A stretch of DNA of 64,000 nucleotides from Glycomyces sp. NRRL B-16210 (GCF_000719515.1 NZ_JOGR01000006.1:124001-188000); one strand, 5' to 3'. Shown: positions 24,674 to 35,141, counted from the first letter of the stretch. The notes: generated from the letters alone by a model not told the origin. A program made the numbers and translations.

Positions 24674-25929
24674 CAGTGGGTGAACAGGCCGAGCGCGAGG
24701 TCGGCGAGGCGGCCGGGGTCTTCGGCGCCGCACAGTTCCCGCGCCGAGTGCATCGACAGGATCGGCAGTCCGACGTCGACGGTGAGGATGCCCAGTTGCG
24801 TCCCGGAGATGGGGCCGATGGTGGTCCCGCCGGGGATGTCGTTGCGGTTCACGTAGGTCTGCCACGGGATTCCGGCGGCTTCGGCCGAGCGCCGGAACAG
24901 GGCCTGCTCTTCGGCGCCGCTCGCGTAGCGCTGGTTGGCGCTGACCTTGATCATGGGGCCGCCGTCGGGGATCGGGCGGTGGCCGGGCTCGTGCTTCTCG
25001 GGGTAGTTGGGGTGGACGGCGTTGCCGGTGTCGGAGGACATCATGGCCGAGGCCGCGATCACGCGCTCGTACCGTTCGGCCTCGTCGCCGACGATTCTGC
25101 GCAGCACCGATTCGAGGAAGGGGCTCTGCGCGCCCGAGTAGGTCATCGAGCCGACCTCCTCGTAGTTGAAGGCGGCGAGGACGGGGACGCGGGTCCCGGT
25201 GTCCTCGGCGGCGATGAGGGCGGCGACGCCGGCGTGGGTGCTGGTGAGGTTGTCGAGGCGCCAGGCGGCGAACAGCTCCTCGTCCTTGCCGAGGTAGGCG
25301 GGCTCGTCGAGGGCGGCGGCGAACAGGTCGTGTCCGAGCACGTCGTCGGCGTCGACGCCCGCTTCGGCGGCGATGAACTCCAGGAACTCGCCTTCGCGCG
25401 GCTGGCCCAGGCCCCAGATCGGGGTGAGTTGGGACTGGGCGTTGAGCTTCTGGCCCTCGTTGACGCCGCGGTCGAGGTGGATGGCCAGGCGCGGGATGCG
25501 CAGCAGCGGCCGGTCGACGTGCACGAGCACTTCGGTGCCGTCGCGCATGACCAGGCGGCCGGCCACGGAGAGGTCGCGGTCGAGCCAGGTCTGGTGGGGC
25601 ACGCCGCCGTAGACCTCGACGGCGATCTGCTTCCAGCCGGCCGAGCCGGTGTCGGGGTTGGGTTTGACCTTGAAGGTGGGGGTGTCGGTGTGGGCGCCGA
25701 AGATCCGGAACGCGTCGAAGTCGGCACGCTGGCGCCAGGCGATGATCGAGCCGTCGCGCACCGCGTAGTGGCCGCCGGGCCCGGTCGGCCATGCGTCGGT
25801 CTCGTCCAGTCGCCGGAACCCGGCCGCTTCGAGCAGGCGCCCCGCTTCGGCGCACGCGTGGTGGGGCGTGGGGGAGGCCTGGATGAAGGCGGCGAGGTCG
25901 TCGGTGTGCGACCGGTCGAACCGGGGCAT
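24673..25929 (-). CDS. apeB: M18-family aminopeptidase
   Basis: 418 residues matching M18 (aspartyl-aminopeptidase-like) dinuclear zinc peptidases. Metal and catalytic segments are FGAHTDTPTFKVKPN (HxD), AWRLDNLTSTHAG (Asp), AFNYEEVGSMTYSGAQS (Glu-Glu), and VDVGLPILSMHSARELCG (His). These enzymes are large cytosolic cages that trim N-terminal residues from peptides. AAGGAGC lies upstream of the ATG. The downstream azoR overlaps by one base. The gene is divergent from folP2 and sits where gpgS might be expected in the M. tuberculosis order. Confidence 0.93.
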   Translation of the reverse strand: MPRFDRSHTDDLAAFIQASPTPHHACAEAGRLLEAAGFRRLDETDAWPTGPGGHYAVRDGSIIAWRQRADFDAFRIFGAHTDTPTFKVKPNPDTGSAGWKQIAVEVYGGVPHQTWLDRDLSVAGRLVMRDGTEVLVHVDRPLLRIPRLAIHLDRGVNEGQKLNAQSQLTPIWGLGQPREGEFLEFIAAEAGVDADDVLGHDLFAAALDEPAYLGKDEELFAAWRLDNLTSTHAGVAALIAAEDTGTRVPVLAAFNYEEVGSMTYSGAQSPFLESVLRRIVGDEAERYERVIAASAMMSSDTGNAVHPNYPEKHEPGHRPIPDGGPMIKVSANQRYASGAEEQALFRRSAEAAGIPWQTYVNRNDIPGGTTIGPISGTQLGILTVDVGLPILSMHSARELCGAEDPGRLADLALGLFTH

Positions 25930-26599
25930 CGGGTGCTCCTTCGGTTTCGCATCGCGGGTGGCGGTGCGGCTGGCGGGTGGCTGTTGCGGCTGTCAGCATA
26001 GACGGATGCGAGCGTTGAAACTGGGCCGACGGGTGTTCGAGGCGGGCGACTTCGCGGTGATGGCGATCGTCAACCGCACGCCCGATTCCTTCTTCGATTC
26101 GGGGGCGACCTTCGCGTTCGAGGCGGCGGTCGCGGCCGTGGACAACGCGGTCGCCGCCGGCGCCGACATCGTGGACGTCGGCGGGGTGAAGGCCGGCGAC
26201 GGCCCGGAGGTGTCGGTGGCCGAGGAGATCGACCGGGTGGTGCCGTTCATCGCCGCCGTCCACGACAAGCATCCGCACCTGGTGGTCTCGGTGGACACGT
26301 GGCGTGGGGCGGTCGCCCGGGAGGCGGTCGCGGCCGGGGCCGAGCTCATCAACGACACGTGGGCCGGGTGGGACCCGGCGGTGATCGAGGTCGCCGCCGA
26401 CACCGGCGCGGGGCTTGTGGTCTCGCACACCGGCGGCCTGGAGCCGCGCACGGTCGCCGAGCGGGCCGTCTACGGGGACGTGGTGGCCGAGGTGCGGGCC
26501 GAGCTCGCCGAGCGCGCCGAGGCGGCGGTGGCGGCGGGGGTGCGCGCCGACGGGATCCTCATCGACCCGACCCACGACTTCGGGAAGACCACGTTCCAC

Positions 26600-27549
<950 letters not shown>

Positions 27550-27553
<4 letters not shown>

Positions 27554-28620
27554 GATTCCTCCACATAGGCTCGCAGCGCCTCCGCGCAGGTGCGGATGCG
27601 CGGGATTTCAACGCGTTCGTCCTGCTTGTGGGCGAGGTTCGGGTCGCCCGGCCCGTAGTTGACGGCGGGGATGCCCAGGGTCGCGAAGCGCGCCACGTCG
27701 GTCCAGCCGAGTTTGGCGCGGAACTCGCCTCCGGCGGCGGCGACGAACTCGGCGGCCTCGGGCCGGTCGAGGCCGGGCCGGCACGAGGGGGCCGAGTCGG
27801 TGACCTCGACTTCGAAGCCCGCGAACACCTCCCGCACGTGGGCTTCGGCGGCGGCCTCGTCGCGGTCGGGCGCGAAGCGGTAGTTCACCTGGACCCAGGC
27901 TTCGTCGGGGATGACGTTCCCGGCGACGCCGCCGCCGAGGTACACCGCGTTCAGGCCCTCCCGGTAGGTGCAGCCGTCGACTTCGACTTCCCTTGCCTCG
28001 TGAGCGTTCAGGCGCTCCAGCACGGGGGCGATCCTGTGGATGGCGTTCTCGCCCTTCCACGACCGCGCCGAGTGGGCCCTCCTGCCGCGGGTGGTCACGC
28101 GCGCGCGCATGGTCCCCTGGCATCCGGCCTCGACCAGGCCGTAGGTCGGCTCCAGGAGGATCGCGAAGTCGGCCGCGAGCAGTTCGGGCCGCGACTTCGC
28201 GAGCTTGTTGAGCCCGTTGTGCTCGGCCTCGATCTCCTCGCAGTCGTAGAACGCGAAGCTCAAATCGAACTTCGGGTTCGCCACGGTGGCGGCGATCCAC
28301 AGTGCGAGTGCGGTGCCGGACTTCATGTCCGAGGTCCCCAGCCCCCACAGCACGTCGCCGTCGAGGCGGGTGGGGAAGTTGTCGTTCACCGGCACCGTGT
28401 CGAGGTGCCCGGCGAGCATGACGCGCCGCTGCCGGCCCAGCTCGGTGCGGGCCACGATGGTGTTCCCGATCCGCTCGGTCCGCAAGTGCCCCAGCGGCTT
28501 CAGGGCCGCCTCGACCTCGTCGCAGAGCTCGGCCTCGTTCCAGGAGACCGACTGGACGTCGCACAGGGCCCGGGTCAGCGCGACCGGGTCGGCGAGGACT
28601 GCCTCACTCAAAACTGTCAC
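27550..28620 (-). CDS. dapE: Succinyl-diaminopimelate desuccinylase
   Basis: 356 residues from a GTG at 28620. M20 zinc peptidase features: GHLDTVP (His72, Asp74), GTSDMKSG (Asp98), YDCEEIEAEHNG (Glu128 catalytic, Glu129 metal) and a dimerisation domain in the middle. It releases succinate from N-succinyl-L,L-diaminopimelate, giving DAP for lysine and peptidoglycan. The long open frame upstream is antisense to dapD. dapD is divergent with only 39 bp between start codons, and each gene has a -10-like hexamer there. The LOG gene overlaps its stop by 4 nt. Confidence 0.94.
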
Positions 28621-28659
28621 ATTGCCAGACGATACCCGCCCCCTGGTTAGGCTCTGTGC
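28621..28659. promoter_or_regulatory. Compact divergent promoter of dapE and dapD
   Basis: Only 39 bp separate the start codons. TAGGCT (28648-28653, plus) ends 6 nt before the dapD ATG; TATCGT (28629-28634, minus) ends 8 nt before the dapE GTG. Neither gene has a Shine-Dalgarno. Each promoter's -35 region overlaps the other's -10 region, so the two may interfere. Confidence 0.55.
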
Positions 28660-29589
28660 ATGAGTGAATTCCTGACAGACGCAGCCTGGGGTGTCGGGGT
28701 GGCCACGGTCGCCCCCGACGGCACGGTCCTCGACGTGTGGTTCACCCGCCTGGGCCTCGGCGAGGCGCCGGCCGGCGCGGCCGCCCCCGAGACCGACCGG
28801 GTCGGCCCGGCCGGCACCACCTCCAAGGGCGTCTCGGTGGTCGTCAAGACCCTCGCCGACGAGCCGGTGGACACCGCCGACGTGTACCTGCGACTGCACC
28901 TGCTCTCGCACCGGATCGTCAAGCCCCACACGGTCAACCTCTCCGGCATCTTCGGTCTCCTGCCGAACAACGCGTGGACCAACCACGGCCCGATCCCCGC
29001 CGAGGACGTCAACGACGCCCGCCTGCGCCTGCGCGCCGAGGGCCAGTACCTCGAGGTGAAGTCCCTCGACAAGTTCCCGCCGATGGCCGACTACGTGACC
29101 CCGAAGGGCGTTCGGATCGCCGACGCCTCGCGGGTGCGATTGGGCGCGCACCTCGCCGAGGGCACCACGGTCATGCACGAGGGCTTCGTGAACTTCAACG
29201 CCGGGACGCTGGGCAACTCGATGGTCGAGGGCCGCATCTCGGCCGGGGTCGTGGTCGGCGACGGCTCGGACATCGGCGGCGGCTCCTCGATCATGGGCAC
29301 GCTCTCCGGCGGCGGCAAAGAGGTCATCTCGATCGGCGCGCGCTGCCTCCTCGGCGCGAACGCCGGTATCGGGATCTCCTTGGGCGACAACTGCGTCGTG
29401 GCCGCCGGCTGCTACGTCACGGCCGGCTCGAAGGTGACCCTCCCGGACGGCAGCGTGGTCAAGGCCGCGAGCCTGTCGGGCCGCGACGACCTCCAGTTCT
29501 GGACGAACACCCAGACCGGCGTGCTCGAAGTGCGCCCGCGCTCGGGCACCTGGGGCGAGCTCAACGCCGCCCTCCACAGCGCCCAGTAG
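28660..29589 (+). CDS. dapD: Tetrahydrodipicolinate N-succinyltransferase (actinobacterial type)
   Basis: 309 residues, matching the actinobacterial DapD (Rv1201c-like). The N-terminal domain is followed by a left-handed beta-helix of hexapeptide repeats (residues ~150-270: RVRLGAHLAEGTTVMHEGFV, EGRISAGVVVGDGSDIGGG, ISIGARCLLGANAGIGISLG). It succinylates tetrahydrodipicolinate in the lysine/DAP pathway as a trimer. Partner dapE is divergent. Translation is probably leaderless (TAGGCT 6 nt before ATG). A strong hairpin follows. Confidence 0.95.
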   Translation: MSEFLTDAAWGVGVATVAPDGTVLDVWFTRLGLGEAPAGAAAPETDRVGPAGTTSKGVSVVVKTLADEPVDTADVYLRLHLLSHRIVKPHTVNLSGIFGLLPNNAWTNHGPIPAEDVNDARLRLRAEGQYLEVKSLDKFPPMADYVTPKGVRIADASRVRLGAHLAEGTTVMHEGFVNFNAGTLGNSMVEGRISAGVVVGDGSDIGGGSSIMGTLSGGGKEVISIGARCLLGANAGIGISLGDNCVVAAGCYVTAGSKVTLPDGSVVKAASLSGRDDLQFWTNTQTGVLEVRPRSGTWGELNAALHSAQ

Positions 29590-29606
29590 CCGGGGCCGCA
29601 GACGCG

Positions 29607-29650
29607 GGGCCCGCCCGGGGAGTTCCAACCGCTCCCCGGGCGGGCCCTCT
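29607..29650 (+). terminator. Terminator hairpin after dapD
   Basis: 16-bp perfect stem (GGGCCCGCCCGGGGAG with complement at 29632-29647), 9-nt loop, short TCTT tail. Confidence 0.8.
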
Positions 29651-29678
29651 TGTCAATATATCGAAGACCGTCTATTTT
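29650..29678 (+). promoter_or_regulatory. Sigma-70-type promoter of the GH9 cellulase gene
   Basis: TTGTCA (29650-29655), 17-bp spacer, TATTTT (29673-29678). It lies directly before the CebR-like operator, with a predicted start site inside the operator. Confidence 0.65.
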
Positions 29679-29682
29679 GATG

Positions 29683-29696
29683 TGGGAGCGTTCCAA
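29683..29696. promoter_or_regulatory. CebR/CelR-like operator
   Basis: TGGGAGCGTTCCAA matches 12 of 14 bases of the known CebR (Streptomyces) and CelR (Thermobifida) box TGGGAGCGCTCCCA. It covers the expected transcription start, a position that would block initiation until cello-oligosaccharide releases the repressor. Confidence 0.75.
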
Positions 29697-29729
29697 CTCT
29701 GACCCTGCGCTTGACCGAGAGGCAGAGCC

Positions 29730-32201
29730 ATGCACCACACCGCAACCGCACACACCAGACCCGCACGCACCAGACCCGTCCGCCACCTCGCCATCGCCGC
29801 CGCAGCGGCCGCGGCCCTGACGATCGGCTCCCTGGCACTGCCGACCGCCCTGGCCGACCACACCGAACCCGGACCCGACATCCGCGTCAACCAGCACGCC
29901 TACGCCCTCGACGGCGCCAAGGGCGCCACCTACGTCACCGACGCCACCGGCCCCCAGCCCTGGGAACTCGTCGACGCCACCGGCACCGTCCTCGCCTCAG
30001 GCACCACCACCGCCTCCGGCACCGACCCCGCCTCGGGCGACAACGTCCACGACATCGACTTCACCGCCCACACCACCCCCGGCACCGACCTGCGCCTCCA
30101 GATCGACGGCGCCCAATCCCACCCCTTCGACATCACCGCCGACCCCTGGGACCGGCTCCGTGAGGACTCGCTCGCCTTCTACTACCACCAGCGCAGCGGC
30201 ATCGACATCGAAGCCCAATACGTCGGCGAGGAATACGCCCGCCCCGCCGGACACCTCGACGCCGCCCCCAACCAAGGCGACGGGAACGTCGGCTGCCTCA
30301 ACAACGCCTGCGACTACACCCTCGACGTCACCGGCGGCTGGTACGACGCCGGCGACCACGGCAAATACGTCGTCAACAGCGGCATCTCCGTCTGGCAGCT
30401 CCAGAACGCCTACGAACGCGCCCTCCACGTCCCCGGCGCCGACCCGTCGGTCTTCGACGACGGCGCCCTCGCCATCCCCGAAGCCGACAACGGCATCCCC
30501 GACCTGCTCGACGAGGCCCGCTGGAACCTCGAATTCATGATCGCCATGCAGGTCCCCGAAGGCCGGCCGCTCGCCGGCATGGCCCACCACAAGGTCCACG
30601 ACATGAACTGGACCGCACTGCCCATGTGGCCCCACGAGGACCCCGAAGTCCGGCGCCTGAGCCCGCCCAGCGTCACCGCCACCCTCAACCTCGCCGCGGC
30701 CGCCGCACAGGCCGCCCGACTGTGGACCGACCTCGACCCCCAGTTCGCAGCCGAAGCGCTCGAAGCCGCTCGCACCGCCTACGACGCGGCGCTGGCCAAC
30801 CCGACCCGCTACCCCAGCGGCAGCGACGGCACCGGCGGCGGCGCCTACGGCGACAACGACGCCAGTGACGAGTTCTACTGGGCCGCCGCGGAACTGTACG
30901 TCACCACCGGCGAGGAGGACTTCCTCGACGACGTCCGGGCCTCGGAGTGGTGGTTCGGCGAGGGCTTCACCAGCCACGGCTTCGCGTGGCCCTCGACCGC
31001 GCCGCTGGCCGACCTCACGATGGCGCTGGTCCGGCCCGACATCGGCACCGACCGCGCCCAGACCCTCCGCGACGCCGTCGTGGCCGGGGCCGACACCTAC
31101 GTCCAGGCCGCGCAGTCCCAGGGCTACCCGGTCCCGTACGCGCCCCAGAACTGGAACTACGTGTGGGGCTCCAACAGCCAGGTCCTCAACAACGCCACCG
31201 TGGTCGCCTACGCCTACGACTTCACCGGGGGGGAGGTCTACCTCGACACCGTCACCGAGGCGATGGACTACATCCTGGGCCGCAACGCCCTCGGACAGTC
31301 CTATGTGACCGGTTACGGGGAGAAGGACGCCCGCAACCAGCACCACCGGTTCTGGGCCAACCAGGCCGACCCGACCCTGCCGAACCCGCCGCCCGGAACC
31401 CTTGCGGGCGGACCCAACTCGGCCCTCCAGGACGAGGTCGCCCGCGAGCACCTGACCGGATGCAGCGGCCCCAAGTGCTACATCGACGACATCGAGTCCT
31501 ACTCCACCAACGAGGTCACCATCAACTGGAACGCCTCGCTGGCGTGGGTGGCGGCCTTCCTGTCCGACCAGGCCGGCGACGCCGAGGACCCGGGCGACCC
31601 CGACCCGACGCCCACCCCGACCGACCCGGTCGGCGACCTCGTCCCCGTCAGCGGCCTCACCGCCTGGGCCGACTGGGACACCGTGGAGCTGACCTGGGAC
31701 GCCCAGCCCTGGGACAACGAGGTCAGCATCGCCCGCGACGGCACGGTCGTCGCCACCCTCCCCGGCGGCAGCACCGCCTACACCGACACCGGCCTGAGTT
31801 GGGGCACCGAGTACACCTACACCGTGACCGGCGTGCCCGAGCCCGGCTGGGGCGCCTTCGGCGCCTCGGTGACCGTCACGACCGAGTTCGGCCCCGACGA
31901 GGGCGAATGCCAGGGCACCGTCGAGATCGTCGGCGACTGGGGCTCGGGCTTCCAGGGCAAGGTCGTGGTCCGCAACTACGGCAACTCCGACATCAGCTCG
32001 TGGACGGTCGACTGGCCCTGGAGCGGCTCGCAGCAGATCACGAGCCTGTGGAACGCCGACTGGAGCCAGTCCGGGTCAACGGTGACCGCCTCCGACGTCG
32101 GCTGGAACGGCACCATCGCCATGGGCGGCAGCGTCGAGTTCGGCTTCATCGCGAACGGGCAGGCCGAGTCGCTCGACTTCATCGGCTGCACGTTCACGTA
32201 G
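29730..32201 (+). CDS. Secreted GH9 endoglucanase with fibronectin III and CBM2 domains
   Basis: 823 residues: signal peptide (1-42, twin Arg/Pro-rich start, ALADH cleavage region), N-terminal Ig-like domain (about 45-135), GH9 catalytic domain (about 140-610), linker DPDPTPTPTDPVGD, fibronectin III (635-715) and C-terminal CBM2 (722-823) with its framing cysteines. Catalytic residues: Asp205/Asp208 in GGWYDAGDHGKY and Glu595 in YSTNEVTINWN. It should cleave beta-1,4-glucan outside the cell. The CebR-like operator and near-consensus promoter upstream indicate induction by cellulose breakdown products. AGAGG precedes the ATG. Confidence 0.95.
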   Translation: MHHTATAHTRPARTRPVRHLAIAAAAAAALTIGSLALPTALADHTEPGPDIRVNQHAYALDGAKGATYVTDATGPQPWELVDATGTVLASGTTTASGTDPASGDNVHDIDFTAHTTPGTDLRLQIDGAQSHPFDITADPWDRLREDSLAFYYHQRSGIDIEAQYVGEEYARPAGHLDAAPNQGDGNVGCLNNACDYTLDVTGGWYDAGDHGKYVVNSGISVWQLQNAYERALHVPGADPSVFDDGALAIPEADNGIPDLLDEARWNLEFMIAMQVPEGRPLAGMAHHKVHDMNWTALPMWPHEDPEVRRLSPPSVTATLNLAAAAAQAARLWTDLDPQFAAEALEAARTAYDAALANPTRYPSGSDGTGGGAYGDNDASDEFYWAAAELYVTTGEEDFLDDVRASEWWFGEGFTSHGFAWPSTAPLADLTMALVRPDIGTDRAQTLRDAVVAGADTYVQAAQSQGYPVPYAPQNWNYVWGSNSQVLNNATVVAYAYDFTGGEVYLDTVTEAMDYILGRNALGQSYVTGYGEKDARNQHHRFWANQADPTLPNPPPGTLAGGPNSALQDEVAREHLTGCSGPKCYIDDIESYSTNEVTINWNASLAWVAAFLSDQAGDAEDPGDPDPTPTPTDPVGDLVPVSGLTAWADWDTVELTWDAQPWDNEVSIARDGTVVATLPGGSTAYTDTGLSWGTEYTYTVTGVPEPGWGAFGASVTVTTEFGPDEGECQGTVEIVGDWGSGFQGKVVVRNYGNSDISSWTVDWPWSGSQQITSLWNADWSQSGSTVTASDVGWNGTIAMGGSVEFGFIANGQAESLDFIGCTFT

Positions 32202-32210
32202 CCCCGCGCC

Positions 32211-32248
32211 CCTCGCCGCCGCCAGGCCCCCGTCCGGCGGCGGCGAGG
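32211..32248 (+). terminator. Hairpin after the cellulase gene
   Basis: 13-bp perfect stem CCTCGCCGCCGCC / GGCGGCGGCGAGG, 12-nt loop, 9 nt past the stop. Confidence 0.65.
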
Positions 32249-32379
32249 CCCGACCCGAACCAGAGCACGTGGCATGGTCGCTTTGCGACGCGAGCGCCCA
32301 CACCGCGCCGTTCGCAATCGCCGGACCGGACCTCCAAGGCCACATGGCCGGACCAACCTTCGGCCAGAGCGCACACGAC

Positions 32380-32415
32380 TTCGGCGGCGGCCCGCTTGCG
32401 CGGACCGCCGCCGAA
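32380..32415 (-). terminator. Hairpin after mrp
   Basis: 11-bp stem TTCGGCGGCGG / CCGCCGCCGAA with additional inner pairing, 14 nt past the mrp stop on the minus strand. Confidence 0.6.
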
Positions 32416-32429
32416 ATTCGTACGTTCGC

Positions 32430-33566
32430 TTAAGCGGGCGTCAGCCCCAGCTGCTTCCCGGCGAGCGACACCTTCCGCACCGCCAACTGGTCCGCGATCG
32501 CCCGGATCGCCCGCGACGCCTCGCAATCGGGGTCCGACAGCACCAGCGGCACCCCCGCGTCCCCGCCCTCGCGCAGCTTCGGGTCGAGCGGGATCTGGCC
32601 CAGCAGCGGCACCTCCGCGCCCACGTCCCGCGTCAACGCCTCCGCGACGGTCTTGCCGCCGCCCGAACCGAACGGCTCGATGTGCGACCCGTCCGGCAGC
32701 GCCATCCACGACATGTTCTCGACCACGCCCGCGAGCTTCTGATGCGTCTGCGTGACGATCGCGCCCGCGCGCTCGGCGACCTCCGCGGCCGCCTGCTGCG
32801 GGGTCGTCACGACCACGAGCTCGGCGGTCGGCAGCAACTGCGCCACCGAGATCGCGATGTCCCCGGTCCCCGGCGGCAGGTCGAGCAGCAGCACGTCCAG
32901 CTCGCCCCAGTACACGTCGGCGAGGAACTGCTGAAGCGCCCGGTGCAGCATCGGACCGCGCCACACCACCGCCGTGTTCCCCGGCGTGAACATCCCGATC
33001 GAGATGACCTTCATCCCATGCGCCTGCGGCGGCATGATCATGTCCTCGACCTGCGTCGGCGCACCCTCGACGCCCAGCATCCGCGGGATCGAGTGGCCGT
33101 AGATGTCGGCGTCGGCCACACCCACCGACAGGCCCTTCTGCGCCAGAGCGGCCGCCAGGTTCACCGTCATCGAGGACTTGCCGACCCCGCCCTTGCCCGA
33201 GGCGATCGCGAACACGCGCGTGCGCGACTCGGGCAGGTTGAACGGGATCACCGGTTCGGCGCTCTGCCGCCCGCCGCGCAGCTTCACCTGGAGATCGGCG
33301 CGCTGCTCCTCGCTCATCACCCCGAAGGTGAGGTCGACCGAGTCGATCCCCTCGACGGTGAGTGCGGCGTCGGTCACGTCCTTCTGGAGCGTGTCGCGCA
33401 GCGGACAGGCGGCGATGGTGAGCAGGATCGTCACGGTCAGCCGGCCTCTGTCGACCTCGACGGAATCGACCATGCCCAGCTCGGTGATGGGGCGGCGGAT
33501 CTCGGGGTCGTTGACGTGCGAGAGCGCTTCGTGCACGGCCTCGACGACGGCAGCGGTGTCAGACAT
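32430..33566 (-). CDS. mrp: Mrp/ApbC-type iron-sulfur carrier ATPase
   Basis: 378 residues from the ATG at 33566: an N-terminal MIP18/DUF59 domain (1-90, VNDPEIRRPITELGMV, TIAACPLRDTL) and a P-loop NTPase with the deviant Walker A SGKGGVGKSS (123-132), DLPPGTGD and FGSGGGKT. Mrp proteins load or carry Fe-S clusters. The CxxC cluster ligand found in many homologues is absent (ENMSWMALPDGSHIEPFG), as in other actinobacterial Mrp proteins I know. TACGAT ends exactly 6 nt before the ATG, indicating leaderless translation. phzF-like is divergent 55 bp away. Confidence 0.92.
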   Translation of the reverse strand: MSDTAAVVEAVHEALSHVNDPEIRRPITELGMVDSVEVDRGRLTVTILLTIAACPLRDTLQKDVTDAALTVEGIDSVDLTFGVMSEEQRADLQVKLRGGRQSAEPVIPFNLPESRTRVFAIASGKGGVGKSSMTVNLAAALAQKGLSVGVADADIYGHSIPRMLGVEGAPTQVEDMIMPPQAHGMKVISIGMFTPGNTAVVWRGPMLHRALQQFLADVYWGELDVLLLDLPPGTGDIAISVAQLLPTAELVVVTTPQQAAAEVAERAGAIVTQTHQKLAGVVENMSWMALPDGSHIEPFGSGGGKTVAEALTRDVGAEVPLLGQIPLDPKLREGGDAGVPLVLSDPDCEASRAIRAIADQLAVRKVSLAGKQLGLTPA

Positions 33567-33578
33567 GACCCAATCGTA
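33567..33578 (-). promoter_or_regulatory. Leaderless -10 element of mrp
   Basis: TACGAT at 33573-33578 (minus strand), then TGGGTC, then ATG. Confidence 0.55.
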
Positions 33579-33621
33579 ACGAGGCAATTCGGAACGCCAA
33601 TGTGAGCGTAGCCTTACCGTC

Positions 33622-34461
33622 ATGCTCCCCTTCGCGATCTACGACGTCTTCTCCGACCGCGCGTACGCCGGCAACCAGCTCGCCGTCGTCTACGACGGCC
33701 AGGCACTCGACACCGCGCAGATGCAGGCGATCGCCCAGGAGTTCGGCTTCTCCGAGACCGTCTTCGTCCTCCCGCCCACCACTGCGGAAGCCGATTACCG
33801 GGCGCGCATCTTCACCCCTGCGGAGGAACTTCCCTTCGCCGGCCACCCCACGATCGGGGCCGCGCTCGCGGTCGTGCAGTCGGGCCGGGTCGAACCCGAG
33901 ACCGGCACTGTGGTCCAGGAATGCGCGGCCGGCCACATGACCGTGGCGATCGACGGCGCCGCCGCGAAGCTCACCTCGACGGTGATCGACACCGGCGACC
34001 ACCTGGACCCGGCCGTCGCGGCCGCGGCGATCGGCCTGGACTCCTCGCGGGTCCTCGGCCGCCCGCAGGCGGCGAGCGCCGGATACGGTCACAACTTCGT
34101 GCGCGTGGCCGACGAGGACGTGGCGGCGGCGACCGCGCACTACGACGACCTGGAGAAGATCTACCTGTTCAGCTTCGACCCCGACACCGGCGCGGTCCAC
34201 GCGCGGCTGTTCCACGACGGCGTGGGGGAGGACCCGGCGACCGGTTCGGCGGCGCTGGCCCTGGGGGTCTACCTGGTGTCGGCGGGCCTGGTCGAGGGCG
34301 ACGGGGTGCACGAGTTCACGATCGCGCAGGGCGCGGAGATCGGGCGGCCTTCGACGCTGCACGGCGAGGTCGTCGTGAAAGGCGGCGCGGCGGTGTCGGT
34401 CGCGGTGACCGGCGCGGCGGTCAAGGTCGCCGAGGGCACCCTGGTCGCCCTTCCGGAGTGA
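33622..34461 (+). CDS. PhzF-family isomerase/epimerase-like protein
   Basis: 279 residues with the two-lobed diaminopimelate-epimerase fold of PhzF. The catalytic Glu lies in EFGFSETVFVLPP; GHPTIGAALAVVQSGR and DPATGSAALALGVYL are the symmetrical helix-capping motifs. Most PhzF-like proteins outside phenazine clusters have unknown substrates, and no other phenazine gene is present. TAGCCT lies 7 nt before the ATG. A small hairpin at 34501-34520 separates it from the convergent AMMECR1 gene. Confidence 0.9.
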   Translation: MLPFAIYDVFSDRAYAGNQLAVVYDGQALDTAQMQAIAQEFGFSETVFVLPPTTAEADYRARIFTPAEELPFAGHPTIGAALAVVQSGRVEPETGTVVQECAAGHMTVAIDGAAAKLTSTVIDTGDHLDPAVAAAAIGLDSSRVLGRPQAASAGYGHNFVRVADEDVAAATAHYDDLEKIYLFSFDPDTGAVHARLFHDGVGEDPATGSAALALGVYLVSAGLVEGDGVHEFTIAQGAEIGRPSTLHGEVVVKGGAAVSVAVTGAAVKVAEGTLVALPE

Positions 34462-34500
34462 ATCGACTCGCGTCTTTCTAGAGTCCCTGTCTCACGGGTC

Positions 34501-34520
34501 CGCCGCCGAGAACGGCGGCG
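34501..34520. terminator. Short bidirectional hairpin
   Basis: 8-bp stem CGCCGCCG / CGGCGGCG with AGAA loop between convergent genes. Confidence 0.5.
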
Positions 34521-34550
34521 CGGCCTCCGGCGGCTCATTCGTTCGGCGGT

Positions 34551-35141
34551 TCAGCCGCTGAAGGATTCGCCGCGGTAGTGCTCGGCCGCCAGGCCTTCGG
34601 GCCAGGCGGCCGTCCGCAGGTCCCCGGTCCACAGCTCCCGCGGCCAGCCGCCCTTGCGCAGCAGCGCCGCCACGAACCGCTCGGGTTCGGGCAGCCCCGA
34701 CCACACCGACGGCAGGAACGTCGCCCGCCTGCCCGCGGCGTCCTTCAACGTCAGGCCGTCCTCGCCCGGCCGCAGCCGGTCCAGCAGCGACGCGAAGCCC
34801 CGCACCGGCAGCGCCTCCGAGGGCGACAGGACGGTCACCTCCACCCGCAGCGCGGGGACCTCCTCGGCCCGCACCGGCGGCAGCCGTGGGTCCCGGGCGG
34901 CCAGCCGCGCGTTGCGGATCACGTCGAGTCCCAAGGGCCGCAACGCGGTCAGCGTCCCGATGCAGCCGCGCAGGGTCCCGTCCCGTTCCAGCGTCACGAA
35001 GGTCGCCGCGCGCCGCGCCAGCGCCGGCAGGTCCGCGACCGCGGCGAGCAGCTCGGCCGGGGTCGGCGGCAGCGGGTCGAACGAGGTCGCCACCGCGGTG
35101 CGCGCCAGTGCGACCGCGGCCTCGCCGGTCTCGGGCTCCAT
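34551..35141 (-). CDS. AMMECR1-domain protein (AmmeMemoRadiSam system protein A)
   Basis: 196 residues of the AMMECR1 fold with the signature DGTLRGCIGTLTALRPLG and YRGESF near the end. In many genomes this domain travels with a Memo-like protein and a radical SAM enzyme; neither is in this window, so it is an orphan here. Function is unknown. The ATG at 35141 is chosen over an earlier in-frame ATG because CACCAT lies exactly 6 nt upstream; the abutting GGAGG is too close to act as a ribosome-binding site. Confidence 0.88.
   Translation of the reverse strand: MEPETGEAAVALARTAVATSFDPLPPTPAELLAAVADLPALARRAATFVTLERDGTLRGCIGTLTALRPLGLDVIRNARLAARDPRLPPVRAEEVPALRVEVTVLSPSEALPVRGFASLLDRLRPGEDGLTLKDAAGRRATFLPSVWSGLPEPERFVAALLRKGGWPRELWTGDLRTAAWPEGLAAEHYRGESFSG

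Noticed and set aside
24041..26599. 852-residue minus-strand ORF
   Set aside because: Only its last 210 residues are a real protein (azoreductase, start 24673). The rest is antisense to folP2 or out of frame with the aminopeptidase.
33622..34461. Phenazine biosynthesis gene cluster
   Set aside because: Only a PhzF-fold protein is present; no phzA-E/G. PhzF-like proteins are widespread without phenazine synthesis.
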